From Glandiceps talaboti (taxonomy: Eukaryota; Hemichordata; Enteropneusta; Spengelidae), in NCBI RefSeq assembly GCF_964340395.1, contig NC_135559.1:14966063-15030062 (forward strand): a stretch of 64,000 bases of DNA. The letters run 5' to 3'. Position numbers and translations under genes: made by a program. Positions within the stretch are counted from its first letter, which is position 1, and every line of letters starts with the position of its first letter. Below are positions 1 through 14,500 of this stretch, piece by piece. The notes beneath the pieces were generated by a model, which saw only the letters and a list, made by a program, of their open reading frames with translations, ran no database searches and was not told the origin of the DNA.

Positions 1-345
1 TTAGTACAGCCACTATCATAGTATGAAAATAAAGATAAGGAAAACAAAGTTTGGGTAATGACATTAAATTGGGATATGCAAGATAAGGACATACTACACA
101 AAGGCACTACTTCGCCTGCCCATGAACGTTTCTGGTTGTTCTACTTCTGTCAGAAAACCCTAAATATTTGTAAGAAATTGCGTAATGGGAAGGAATCCAA
201 ATTATAGAAAATGATATGATAGAAGATGTAGCCATATAAATAAGGTATGTTTTAAGACATACATGCAAACAGTGACTGCAATTACTGATTTGATAGTTCT
301 TCCTTCCTAGTTTCTTTCTCCTCTTGCGCGTATCGGTTTCTGTAT

Positions 346-697
<352 letters not shown>

Positions 698-2452
698 ATT
701 GTTCGGCACAACCTTTATAATAATGTACGAGCAAACTAAGTAGATCCATATCTAAACTGAATATCCGAAATTAATCTTGACAATTAATTATTTACACCTG
801 GTGTTGTATAATCTAGTCCTACTAAAATCTCACAACTTCAAAAACTACAAAGTCTCCTAAATTGTACGTGTCTTGTCAAATAATGGTATGTCCACGACAC
901 GGTACGATCATATCTTGCGTGATTGACGTTGACAGAAACATTATTTGGTACGGTCAATTTGGTTTTATTTGATTTCTTTCAGATTTACTGTTTACGGTTA
1001 CAGGTTTTCGAGTATTGCTAAATATGATTCTCATTTTACTATGTCATGGTACGACATTTCTGAAACATTCCTATAATTTTCAGTTGTAAACGTAAGTGGT
1101 TTGAAAGTAAAGTGAGAAAAATTGGCTTGTTTTTTTTTTTTAAATCGTTATTTGCAATGCAAGGACAATTTTTGAGCGTCGTTTAAAATAGTATCTATGG
1201 GAACCAAACTGGCGATCGTAAGAAGTGATATCTTCAAATGAAAATTCATCTGAGTAAGTAAAATGTGGAAATACAATTTTGGTTAAATTTTTGCTCTTAT
1301 TTTTAATTTTGAAACAAAAGTTCATTTTGATAGAATTGTTCGCACTACATATTCATTTTATATTTCTTCTCCAATTTTCAATTTTGTGCTTGGAACAAAG
1401 TTTACTATCATGATGATGTAACGAGGAGAAACAAGCATTTAGTTTTGTCAGCGTCGAATTTTTCATTCAAACAACTGAAAAGATGATATTTGTAAATCTA
1501 CACAGATCAAATGTCATTTTGTATTTAGCATAATCACATATAATTGCATTTCCATGGTAACAGTTACAAGATGTCCCCGACTTTCATTCATCCATTGTTG
1601 GTTCCAATTTTTTCCGTAATATGGTCAGAGAGGGAGATATATTTTGTCCATTCATACATAGTTTCCAAGCTAGAAAGAGTTCATAGTAAAATCACGGTGA
1701 CCTGGTCATTCGTTATTTTTTTTCTGATCTTCACTTTGTCGCTACTATCTTAATCAAATAAACACAGTGACTTCGTGTGTCAACATATGATATGAATTAG
1801 ATAAACAGAAGACACGCATTGTACGGCTTCATATCAATGGTAGTTGTGTGTATTTTCATATGCTAGATCTGAAGTGCATGCAATGTTGACTTACTAATAT
1901 CAGCAAAGTGTTGTCCTGATCACATGATGTCAAAATAAGTTTAATACGATTTTAATTTTATAATAATATTGCTACGCCGATGAGAGAATGTGTTTCGGAT
2001 ACCAATTGCCCTAAAAATCAAAGATATTAGAACCTCTCCTAACTTAAATTTCCTACATGAAAGCTTGTTCCGAGAATTTTTTTTCAGATTTTTTAAACTT
2101 TCGAAAAACTTACACAAAACCTTACCTGAAAATGGATAAATTTAGCTCTCTGATTAACTTACCTATTTATTAGTGGTCGATGGTGTAGTGTACACTGGCT
2201 TGATGTCTGTGATTGAACAATATGAATTCACGATACCATTTGTCTTGTCGGCAATTTGTCTTTGTTGGATGCTAGAAGACTATATCACTCGCCAATCATA
2301 GGTACCAGTAATTCAGTATGTACAACATAACTAAGAACAAGCATTCAAAATTATAAACAAATTGTACTCAGTCACAGCTGGCTACGTACAAGGACTACAC
2401 GTTTAGACCCAGACAAAACTGGCTTCGTTGGTTGTTTTATTACCAACAAACA

Positions 2453-2530
2453 AACGAACGAACGAACGAACGAACGAACGAACAACAAAAATCAAACAAA
2501 CAAAACAAACAAACAACAAAGAAAACTAAA
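2453..2530. repeat. (ACGA)n / (ACAA)n microsatellite
   Basis: aacgaacgaacgaacgaacg followed by degenerate caaacaaacaaac. Intergenic. Confidence 0.9.
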
Positions 2531-2814
2531 TCAATACTCTTAAAACACACACTTCAAGATCAGAACAAAGCATACCACATCGATCATACATCAAATTAAT
2601 AATTGTATGCAACGAAAATTGCAATCAATTTTACACTGTATAATAATCACTCCAAATAAGTCACTGAACGACAATGTTTTATATGCTCATAATTTAGCAA
2701 TCTAATGAGATGAAAAAAAAAACAAGTCTTCATAGAAGACATACTTCATTTCTCTGTGACTAACATAAAATTGATTTGTTTGTTTTGTTTTGTTTTGTTA
2801 TATTTTGACTTGTG

Positions 2815-3620
2815 CAGTAAAAATTGATTTTTAGCTAAAACATATGGCCACCATTCGACCAAATAATGCGTATGATATGTTGTAAAACAAAATTAAAAAT
2901 TCAGGGTCAAATATAAAGATACTAACAGAAAGGTCATATCAGCAGAAAGGTAACATCTTATACAATAGTAGTAGACACTTGAATGAAATATACAATAGTA
3001 GTAAACACTTGAATGAAATATTATGCGATAGTAGTAGACACTTGAATGAAATATTATGCGATAGTAGTAGACACTTGAATGAAATATTATACGATAGTAG
3101 TAGACACTTGAATGAAATATTATACGATAGTAGTAGACACTTGAATGAAATAGTATACGATAGTAGTAGACACTTGAATGAAATATTATACGATAGTAGT
3201 AGACACTTGATGATGTCTTATGATTCCAAAGCTGTTACACAAATTGAGTTTTACCATCCATGGCCAACAGCAATATTCAGTAAACAAATTATATGAACGC
3301 CAAAATCAATGCATATGTACTTCTCTTGTTCTTTGTGAACTGTCCCCAAGATCTTATAAAATATTGGTCACATATAAATGCCACAGAGTGTCTGCAATAT
3401 GGAAGAATTAACTTGATTTTGCCGGGAATTGACCCTGAAGTTCAAGATCGATGTCAAAAGTCAAGGTCTTCAAATAAAGCTTACACCTAATGATATGGAG
3501 TAGACACTTGAATGGAGTCTCTATGTTTTACACTTTTTTGAGTTATGAAGTAAAATTGACTTTTAACTAAACATATGGCCACCATTTGGTCAAATAATGC
3601 ACATGTTGCAAAACGAGTGA
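2815..3620. repeat. Duplicated about 80-bp segment flanking a 33-bp minisatellite
   Basis: The segment with acatatggccaccatt and caaataatgc occurs at about 2815-2893 and again at 3551-3618, same orientation, spaced about 735 bp. Between them, 2955-3217 is a minisatellite of about eight 33-bp units (gatagtagtagacacttgaa...). A stray half unit remains at 3498-3512. Confidence 0.8.
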
Positions 3621-3861
3621 GTTGCAAATGTCCCATAAGATACATGCTACCTTATGCCAGATTTGCCATTGTAGAATGTTCATTGAACACTTGTTGTTTC
3701 TACAAAAATAAGGATACAGTAATTTTGAAGTTGCTATGGGTGTGGTCATAGTTGTTAACTGTATATGTTCTCACTTATTTATGTTCTAGTCTAGTCCCTG
3801 TACAGAATCGTTACGATTTACACCTCCACTCATTTATAGTCAAAGTCGTTACTCTAGAAGT

Positions 3862-4022
3862 CCTGAGATGCATGAAATGTAATTAAAAATTCATCCACAG
3901 CCACCACACAGTCATTAACATCATATCTTTGTTAGTCACAAAATTCTAACCAATAACACAGTCCTTCATAAAGTTAAGTGTTTATTAGGGCAGTTATGTA
4001 ATGTCCAAATATGGTATACACA
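3862..4022 (+). repeat. Dispersed repeat family R2, copy 1
   Basis: Shares cctgagatg, ttaacatcatatctttg, ccaataacacagtcc, tgtttattagggcagtta and aatgtccaaatatggtata, in order, with 47907-48054. The stretch 3620-3860 shows nothing I recognise. Confidence 0.6.
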
Positions 4023-4164
4023 CAATACTCATGTCTGCAGTGTTAAACAGATGGCTTAATTAAAGAACTTTATATTTTTCATATGGATTGCATCCTGTTG
4101 TGTTGTGGTTGCATGTGCGAGAGTTCATACATGTGACATGGTTTTCCAGCGTCTTCAAGACCTG

Positions 4165-4376
4165 TTTTAATCGGCCATTCCAGACTGCAAACAGGAAATT
4201 GAGAATACACCGCCCTCACTCAAATTGGGGGTATCAACACCTAGTACCTCATTGTACTGTTTCTTAAGAGCTTTATCCCTTGGTATTCTGGAGAAGTGTA
4301 AATCAGGGATGTTTTTTTTGTATTGTTCAGACATCGAGGAAAGCAATGTTAATGGTGATACCACAGCGAGCATGTA
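4165..4376 (-). repeat. Dispersed repeat family R3, copy 1
   Basis: Reverse-complement match to 21905-22090: the blocks for ttcctcgatgtctgaacaat, ccctgatttacacttct, aataccaaggaac and ccccaatttgagc-like are present in order. Confidence 0.65.
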
Positions 4377-4850
4377 ACTGATTGATCGATCGATCGATTG
4401 ATCGATCGGTGGATTTATTGATTGATTGATTTATTATTTGGTTGAATGATTGATCGATTGAATGATCAATTTTTGTGGTGCAATATAACTTATTTTGTGT
4501 GTGATATTGATCAATTCACTCATTGAGTTTTAAAACTATCTCTCTTTCTTTCCCTGGTTACTTTGCTCTCAGCTATATCTCAGACCACTAGCAGTCTGAG
4601 GCTGTATGTAATTCTCTCTTTTCTTTATTGACTAAATAAAGACGCCTTGTCCATTCTTCTCATCTCATCTAAATTAAAACATTCCTAATCTTATAATTGG
4701 CAAGAGATCACTTACATTAACAGTCTGCTTTATCTCTCATCTGCTGGGAGATTATCACACTGGACAAACATTCAATCATGCATAAACTTACTAGTATAGT
4801 ATTGGTATAATCGATCGATCAATCAGTTACATGCTCGCTGCCCCCTGTGG
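4358..4850. repeat. Inverted repeat with GATC-rich termini
   Basis: AGCGAGCATGTAACTGATTG followed by GATCGATCGAT at 4364-4402 recurs inverted at about 4808-4842, again next to a gtggtgata flank. The left arm grows into a GATC/GATT simple repeat. The 400-bp interior contains no frame of note. Possibly a small hairpin element. Confidence 0.6.
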
Positions 4851-5195
4851 TGATACATGTCTTCTATAACATCGCAACTGTCTTTTTCGCTTTGTTAGAA
4901 ACAGTTGATTTCATAGTAGGGGTTTCCTGAACATTCTTTGATATGTATGGTAAATGACACGAGTTTATGAGTTACATCTTGATACCAGGTTTGAGTTCAG
5001 TCAATTGCAAGTGATGGCGAAGTATGCTTCAGTACGTACAATACCTATCAAATATACAGTACAAACGACGCCTATACACGTATAAACTCTGTTTGTGCCC
5101 CTTTTAATGCTCAGAGTTGCACCTTTAACAAATTCACTCACAGAAAAGAAAGCCATCAGACCACTGCTATGTTATAAAGAATCTAAAGTGACGTT

Positions 5196-5201
5196 TTTAT
5201 T
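5196..5201 (-). terminator. Candidate DKC1 polyadenylation signal
   Basis: AATAAA on the minus strand, about 380 nt after the DKC1 stop. The only canonical hexamer I noticed in the first 400 nt downstream. It implies a 3' UTR of about 400 nt. Confidence 0.45.
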
Positions 5202-5582
5202 ACATAAATCTTATCCAAGTAGAGACATAAGTTGTCGATACAGAGTCTTCAAATACACAGGTGCTGAAGGAGGACAATAAATTCTCAACATAAAACTCTT
5301 CTGTATCTTTTTTCTTAAAAATTTCATTCTTTGCCATACAGTACATGAACAAGGAAACCCTGATAACTAGTGTACGGTCTTTTCTTTCGGTACAATAAAA
5401 CACCAGGTCTTGCACTGCAGGCATTTCTTCCATGATTTTCATAATCACCCCTACTTTTCCACATGTTTGGTATCATCCTATTGTTATCTGGTCTATCTGA
5501 CTAGTATGAAGGGATGGACAGTCTGTTATGTGAGGGGTAGTTCTACTCTACCGGGCTCTAGTTATCTTCTTTTTTTTTCAAA

Positions 5583-8500
5583 CTAATCGGAATCGGAGTC
5601 ATCATCTGATGTCTTGGCTTTTTTCTTTTTCTTTTCTTTGTCTTTCTTCTTTTTCTTTTTCTTCTTTATCTCTTCTGTTTCAGTGGGCTAAAAGATAAAA
5701 TGAAGAAATGTCAATGCATATACCTTAACAATGATACGAACCAATATCTTTACTTAATTGGTGATTTTGTTTAAGTTGGAAAGTGGCACATTGTGAGAAG
5801 TAATGACTTCACTTATTAGCATCCTGATCAAACACAAGGAAATGGCCACATACACCGATTCATGCAAATTTCTGAATAACTAGTTCAACAGTGTAAGTGA
5901 AATGCCAGCTACCTTCCACTAATTTCCCAAATAAAATTCCAGCTACGTTCCACTAATTTCTCGAGTGAAATTCCACTAATTTCTCCGATTAATGAAACCA
6001 CGTGCTCAGATCAGCATATAGCATACTACAGAAGCCGTTTCCAATTAGCAAGGCTGAGTCAATCTGATGTTATCACTAGATTTTGCTTATTCAGGCACTA
6101 TCACTTTTACCAACATTCTGCTGAGTTGTTAGTGCCATTCTTATGTTAACACTGAGCCAGCCCTGTGTAAACATTCGGCTAGTGCATGCATTGAACCTTA
6201 ACCACATGTTGGTGAAGCGCTACTGTCAGCCTGATATTCTCACAGAGCATTCATTCATTCTATCACTAATTGAGATCCACACCTGGATCAGAACATAAAT
6301 GTGCAACATAGTTGCAAATCCAACAAATGGCAAAATGATACATCTCAAAGTTCTCAGTCATCAAACAGCAAATTTTTTAAACAGACAATATGAACCTAAC
6401 CCCTCTACCTTCCTCTCATCAACCTTTCCAGTTACCCATTCGTTATTGAGGAGAAAATTACAACAATGCAATAATCCATTCAACGCTTTGTTGGATGCAT
6501 GGCATCTTGAACAGAACTAACAAGAAAACAAAATTCTTACCTTGGCATCACCTTCTCCTTTGTGTTTCTTCTTTTTCTTTTCCTTCTTATGTTTCTTCTT
6601 TTCTTTTTCTGTTGTTACAGGTGTCTGTGGTTCACTCGACGCCGAACTGCTTTCACTCAATTTCCTCTTCTTGGCAGGTGTTACAACCTCTTCAATGCTG
6701 GGTTTAGCAGGTGTAGTGACACTGGTTGAAGGTGTGGAAGAGGTAGTTGACTGGCCATTCTCTGTGGTTTCTGTCTCTGGTTTTGATTTACTGCAAGAAA
6801 TAGAATTTCAACCTTTTGAAGTACGCTCTTCTACAGTGCCACTTATGTTATCTTGGTGTCCTCATGGGACACTTTGCCTTTTGGCATAAAGATAGACACA
6901 TTTGAACTCCAGACAAACAATGACTGACGCACGCACGCACGCACGCCTGCACACCTGCACACATGCACACGCGCACACACACACCATGGACACATCTTTA
7001 AATTTGGCACCTATCCATATGAAAATTATACAGGCAAAAATCAATGTACATTTCCCACTATATAAACATTTACTTAGCATGTAATAGAAATATCACAGAC
7101 CTAAAATGGTAACCAGAACCTTCTTATCAGACTGTTTTATGCCCATTTTTGGGAGATTACCACCAGATCCTGATGCTAAAACGCCCATATTTGGACAGTA
7201 ATATACACATGTACAACACAAAAAATTCTTCCTTTCAAATCTAAATCCACCTACCCATAATCAACATATGACTTTTTCCAGTCAGAAGGTGTCTGTTGGT
7301 TTGGTTTCCCGTACTTATCGAGTTTCCCCTGTTTAATCAGCTGCTTCTTCATACTGGCCTTTGGTCCAAGTCCCCACTTTCTGGGATACGTATCCCTTTC
7401 CATAATCACTCTCTTGATCTTAGCCACGATGCCATGGTCACAGGTTGCCATGACAGCTGTTGTCATGAGTGCAATTCCAAGACAAACAGCTTCACCCTTT
7501 GTTGTCAAGACGACAATTTCACTGTTGATTTCAATTCCATCTTCAAATCTGAGTACGCCAGGCAGCATTATCTTGGCTCCATAACACACAGCATTGACCT
7601 GCAGGAGAATAAATGAAACATATGAGATGGAGATGAAAACAGTTCCAATATTTTCATTGCAAGGAGTTTAATTTTTCCTATAACAAATAAATTTTTAGAA
7701 TGTTCACCAAGAATGCGATAATAAGGTTGTAGTACCAGTTACATATCCTTCAAAAATAGTTCGGCACTGTTGAACTTTTCTTACTTTTTTGTTTGTTTGT
7801 GTTGGGGGGGGGGGGGGGGGGGGGGGATCCTGGCATTTCTATATATGGTGTTCTGTATATTCTTGTGATGTTAGCATCTTGGTTCACTTGTGATTTATGT
7901 ACTTACCATACCGTCTTTGAAAGCAATACATTTGTGATGTAAGCAGAGACCCTAAGGGTTTATCAATCTGATTAAAATACAATGTAGTGAAGACGACACA
8001 ATTTCTTTTTGGCTAATATGTTTACTGTCGTTTGCTCTCTTGTAAGTGCTCGTTACATACCACACTGTCTTTGAGAACAATATGTGTACATGACTGATGG
8101 TTTATGTGAGCTTACACGTACTGCTATGGTCTTTGAGAACAATATGTGTAAATGATTGATGGTTTGTGATCTTTCACTTACTGCACTGTCTTTGAGATTA
8201 ATATGTGTACATAACTGATGGTTTTGTGATCTTGCACTTACTGCTACGGTCTTTGAAAACAATATGTTTACATAACCGACGGTTTTGTGATCTTTCACAT
8301 ACTGCTATGGTCTTTGAAAACAATCTGTTTACATAACCGATGGTTTTGTGATCTTTCACTTACTGCTACGGTCTTTGAAAACAATCTGTTTACATAACTG
8401 ATGGTTGTGATCTTTCACTTACTGCACTGTCTTTGAGAACAATATGTGTACATGACTGATGGCTTATGAGATCTTTCACTTACCACACTGTCTTTGAGAA

Positions 8501-11500
8501 CACTATGTTTATGTGAGATGCACAGAAAGTCTAAGGACTTACATGATCTTGAACTTACTAACAATATGTGTATGTGACATGTGCAGGGATCTGCCGACGC
8601 CGGTCGGCACCGGTCGCTAGCGTCCGGGACTCAGCCTTGCCGACCACCACTCAAAGGTTGCCGACCACCACCTTCAAGTGTCACCGACCCCACGATCACT
8701 TTAATAATTACACATTCATTTTCTGCCCACATGGGCGTATTGATTTAAAAGATAATGAAGTATGAAAATGTCTTTGAGAAAAGAACAATGTAGACGACCA
8801 TTAATTACAATAATGACAAATACTTGACTATTTATAAAGACGAAGTGTGAACTGACAACAGCTGACGCTGCATGTGTACAGTATGTGTGTGAATTACAGG
8901 GCAAACACGATGCTGCAGACTTTCGACTAGCATTCTTCAGCGTCGTCAAAAAAGTATAACAGCCTCATATACCTTTTATAAAGTGTTGACGTTGTGTCCG
9001 ATCATTAGTTTTCTGTTCAATTTTACTCTGAAAACACTTTTAGTTAGTAGTTTGCCATCGTACATAGCACGACAATGAAAACACGTAATTTCCAAAATGG
9101 CGGGTGGTGACGTCACAAACTATCGCGAGGTCTCATGTATCACGAGATTTCGTCTAAACGCGATGCGTATGTGTGGATATACGCAACTTTTTAGAGTTTT
9201 GAAACTGCAGTCGTCTTTGGATATTTAGTTTGATTGAAACAACTTTAGCTTTTCAGAAAACTAATCAAAAACTGATTGAAAAAAAATCGATGTGCAAAGA
9301 CTGAGATTAGAGTTATAAATCAGTAGAGAAAGAAAAGTTGGTTTTATCTTTTTCATTGGCAACTTTGATCATACACCATATACTTTGAGTGTACCATTAA
9401 TTTATTCATGAATATTAATTAGCAACCGGGACTACTCTCAAGCTTGGCAGAACCCTGCATGTAGAAACTCAAAACTTACCGCACTGTCTTTGAGAACAAT
9501 ACGTTTATGCGACGTAAGTAGCGCTTCTAATGGTTTGATGGTACGTCTGAGATAAGACTCATCTTTATTATGCTCAAACTGCCACTGTGCATCCATGACA
9601 TCATGCATGGTTACCATGGAATCCTGTACACGTAGAAAGCACAAACAGAGGAGACATTTAATTTGGAAGAAAAAACAATTCATTGGAGGCTTCACAATTA
9701 CAGGAAACAGTCCAGACAAGCTTACTTCTACCGTTAGAACACTTGTTGACATTCTTGTTAGCATGCTACAACACAATATCGAGGGATTCACAATCAATAC
9801 AACACTCAAATGAACGATGTAGATAATATGTATCATGTGACTTAGAGCAACCTGATCATACATCCCTTATTTTCTGTATGCACATATAACATGAGTCAAT
9901 TTGGCTTAAACTGTCTTTATTCAGGTTCCAAACAGTACCACTACCACACATCTACACAAGCACATGTACATCAAAGGTTATCAACCTAGGCTGTCCACTT
10001 AGGATGCATCGGGTTTCCAACCCATATGGGGTGAGCGCCCTCAACATACAGAACCATATAACTTTTTTGTTTTCTACACATGCATGTGTACATGTTGACT
10101 TGCAAATGATATAAGTATAGTAGACTTTATCTGAGGAGAGGTACCTACCTTTTCTGACTGAATGCCAGATCGGACTCTCCGAAGTTCTGCCATCTGTCCC
10201 CCAACACCCAATAAAAGACCAAGATGTACACATAATGTCCTAATGTATGTACCCGCTTCACAACTTAACCAACAAACACCTAGAAATTAACAAAGGAAAT
10301 GATGTACACTAAGAAGAGGCAAAATTAACAGTAAAATCATTTTGACACTGTAACATGCATTGGAGACTAGTATACCACAGAATCTTTTGTCTTGTCACAA
10401 CATAAAACCTGACCTATCACAAAATTTTGTGTTTGGGCTATACTTTTCATGGATATCCAGGTAAAATGACTGGGGAACTCAGGTAGATTTACCTACTTAC
10501 CAACCTTAATAAAAACAATGGTAGGGGACCCCTGGTAAAATGACTAGGGAACTCAGCTAGATTTTATCTACTTACCACCTTTTACAAAAACACTGGTAGG
10601 GAACCCTGGTAAAATGACTGGCTAACCTACTTACCACCATAACATAAGCACTGACACAGCGGATAAACTTGACAAGGTGTTTTTCTTTGCATTATTCTGG
10701 TTAATTATATATCAACAGATGGTCCAGATCTGAGTAAGAGATAAACTTACCAAGATGTCTCTCAGAGTCATATTCTAGTAATTTACTTTCATAGATAGTT
10801 CTGACTCGGAGTTGTCTCTTAACAGCTGATATAAGTGGTGGTCTTTGGAATACTGCTCCTGTCAAAGTCTCAATAGCCTGCAAATGAAATGAAAACACAG
10901 AAATTAGTTTATTTTTGCACGAATTTGATTTTGTGCTTGTATAAGTGTATGTTATGAATTTGCTTCCCAGTCACGCATTCTCTTGGCTAGTGAAGGGTGT
11001 CAACATCTTTCAATACTCCATATTCCGGTTATCAAAGTTCTGGCCATTTCGCAAGAGGGCAACCCAGATTTGGCAAACTAAGGGAGGGTTACGATTTCCT
11101 CATGCCCACTTATCGTATGGCCATGCATAAAGCCATGAAAAAATGTGTGTAAAAGGACTGTATGTGTTCTTAAAAGAGCTTTACAACAGTGGTTAGGCAC
11201 GTTTTATTACTGGTAGTCGCTAATAAAACATTACAGTAATAACACAGCAAAAAGTGGTAACCTTCATGCCTGTTGTCTTGATGCTACAATACTCAACTAT
11301 TCTGGAACTCACTTCCAACACTAAAAGGGCATGTGAACAGCACTCCTAGTGGCCAAATCCATGAAATCTTTTGTCTTTCTGATAACCAGAATATGATGTA
11401 TTCCGCTGGAGTAGTTGGGTGGTAGTCGAGCAAACATGGTGATAACTGACTTTACGACCACAGACGAAATCTGGTGTGTCAAGGGCATACGTACAAACAA

Positions 11501-14500
11501 GTACAAGGTGACAGAGGATGATATCTACCATCAGTACATATAGGATTACTGGTAATCAGCAACAGACGAGTTCAAATCAGACAAATGGTCACCATGAGAC
11601 ATACAAACATATTTACTTACCCTTGCCAACTTTGCTTCATTTTCAATAGCACTATGTAACCTCACAACACAGACGTATTCTTTACCTAAACAAGGTACCA
11701 ATGAACCAAAGTTAATCAATATAAGTTTTAACATTAGCTCCAGTCTCAATTCATGACATAACTTAATAGAAAATAGTCAACTTTCACCACGAGAAGTGAC
11801 AAAAATGTGGGAAGTTTTGAAGGTGAATTTAAATAATGAAGAGATTCTACAAGGCACATGCAGAACCTCCTTTGTCACACAGGTCATGACAGCAATGAAT
11901 TAAGCATGCTTAAACGGGACTCAAAATTGAATTTTTTCTTTTATGGTCCTAACAGGCTATCAATTTCAGAATGTGGAGGCCAAAAGATGGTGATGAGTAA
12001 TCCTATATTCCTGAACTGTAAACATACTTCTCCTATTGGAAATATGTCTGTTATTAAAACACTTCCATATCTGTAAATCTTCCATCCTTTAAAAATCATT
12101 GCACCATCAGTGGTAGCCTGAGTGGGCTATTGCACCATCAGTGGTAGCCTGAGTGGGCTACCAGCTGCAAATTACGGTACGTGTGTACATGTAGCCCCAT
12201 GACAAGAATTGGTATTCTGTGGACTCTGGACCATTATTAATTCCGAGCCCTGACTGAAGGATATAGTCTAATAGTGAACTAGTAACAGTTTCTATAGTCA
12301 CGTCATATTGCACAAACTTATTTGAAAGAATCAATTCTCAATTTGTACATTACACAAAACTATAAAACTACTTGGTAAAAGTCTGAGTGAATGATACATA
12401 CCTGCACTTTGTTGTGACTTGACTAAACGTGTAGCTTTCTCAATACAGACGATAAGACACCCAGTCACTTTAGGATCTAACGTACCACTGTGACCAGTCT
12501 TTTCTACTTTCAGTATTCTCTTGACCCATGACACGACTTCATGTGAGGAAGGGTTGGCTGGTTTGTCTAAGTTGATGAAGCCACTCCTGAAAGGTAAACC
12601 AAATGTATATTTCATTTGTTTTATCTGAGAGACCAAAAAAAAACCCAGAATAAAGTGAATTCTATTCCCCTAACTCGGTGTAGTGACTTGCCTTTCAGCA
12701 AACCTACATCCCGTTTTAAGTTACCTTCATCAGTTCTGCTTGATACAATCATGCAGAAATCAATAAGAAACTGCACACACTGATATTTTGTCTGAATAAA
12801 ATGACCTGAAATGCCACCATGCAGACATTAAAATACTGGCACCTGCATGTTTTTATCTAGTTGCAGTACACTGGTAACGAGATGTCTGTGTAGGTGCAGT
12901 ACATTTAACTGGATTATTTCAAAATAGACAAATGGAGCAAGACATTGTGTTCTCGCTATCTTAGTCAGTGTACATTATGCAGTTTGTTATTGGTTTCTGC
13001 ATGGTTGTATCAAACAGAGAGAATGATACCTTGAAATGGGCTGTACCTCTGAAATCGGCATTCCGTTCTAAATTATCATATACTTGTACGACTTTGATAC
13101 AGAGCAGTAATCATACATTTCTCAGAACAAACTAAGAGGTCATATGTTATTTTCAAAGCAAAGATCCTCTACAATTTTGACAAAAATGGGAATAAAAAGA
13201 TCTATGTGCCCTCTAGGAAAACACAATTTTTTTGCTGTGGTCAGATATATCGAGTTTCTTGTTAGTCATGAAATAGTAAAGGATAGAAGACGACAAAAAT
13301 GTTGAAAGAAAGTGGAGCGTGTCAATGGTGTACTAAATTAACATATATTTCACACTGAATAGATATTCTATTTTCCATCATTCCCCCCTATTCTTGAAAA
13401 GACTACTCACGAAACATAATCTTTCAGCTCTCTTTTCAGTGGTGATGCACCATTTGGCAGTGGTGTGTAGTGTCCGGTACGAATGTTAAGTTTGTCAAAG
13501 TTCTTTAATAACAGAGGCCATTCAGATGTGTCTAGTTTGGTTTGTTTGGATTCTGGTTTGATCAGGAAGTCATCTTCACGTTGTGCATCCTACAAATTTC
13601 AAGACATAAGACAGGTATTTAACTTTATTTCTACTTTTCATATTGAATTACGAAAGATGTTACTGTACTTCTATTTGTCAAGGACTATGCTAAAATAGCC
13701 CACAGACTTGGCTATCTGACTTAACAGAGACTTGGATAGCTGACTTGACAGAGACTTGGATAGCTGACTTGACTGAGACTTGGGTATATAACTCAACAGC
13801 GACTTGGTTATGACTTGACAAACTTGGCTATCTGACTGAAACTTAGCTGACTGACTTGACAGAGAATTTCCTATCTGACTTGACAGAGACTTAGCTAACT
13901 AACTTTACAGAGACTTAGCTAACTGACTTGAGAGACTTGGCTATCTGACTTGACAGCGACTTGCCTATCTGACTTGACAGCGATTTGGCTATATGACTGG
14001 ACAGACTTGGCCATCTGACTTCACGGACTTGGTTATCTGACTTGACAGAGATTTGGCTATATGACCTGACAGAGACTTGGCTAGCTGACCTGACAGAGAC
14101 TTGGCTATCTGACCTGACGGAGACTTAGCAGAACAGTGTAAAGGAATGTAGGCAGCTACAAAAGCTTGAAATCAACAATTCGTCTAAAACAGACATAGAC
14201 TAAAACTTTAAGTATATTTGTTTTATTGCAGTATGTTGATAAAAACTATAAATGGCCATCCATGTCATTACACTCGCAGTAGGACTGCAACTCTGATAAT
14301 GACAGATTCAACCTTATTCTAATGCACATTTTAAGACTCCTCCAGTGTTACACTGTTACGATTATATACAGGGTGATTACATGTATATCCACAAACCAAG
14401 GTACTAACACCATTACATGTGTAATGTACCACATGCAACACTTTTAGTTTGTGTCTATTCTAGTTTGTCTATAGGATATTTTGCATATAGTAAGTTTTAC

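Noticed and set aside
5200-5448. 82-codon minus-strand frame after the DKC1 stop
   Set aside because: Lies in the DKC1 3' UTR, no recognisable domain, no likely start context.
7900-8565. Array of about 60-bp units as snoRNA genes or a CRISPR array
   Set aside because: No C/D or H/ACA boxes in register, units are contiguous without unique spacers, and the unit is clearly derived from DKC1 exon 8. The genome is eukaryotic.
12331-12636. 101-codon frame as a separate pseudouridine synthase
   Set aside because: It is DKC1 exon 4 with intron sequence at both ends.
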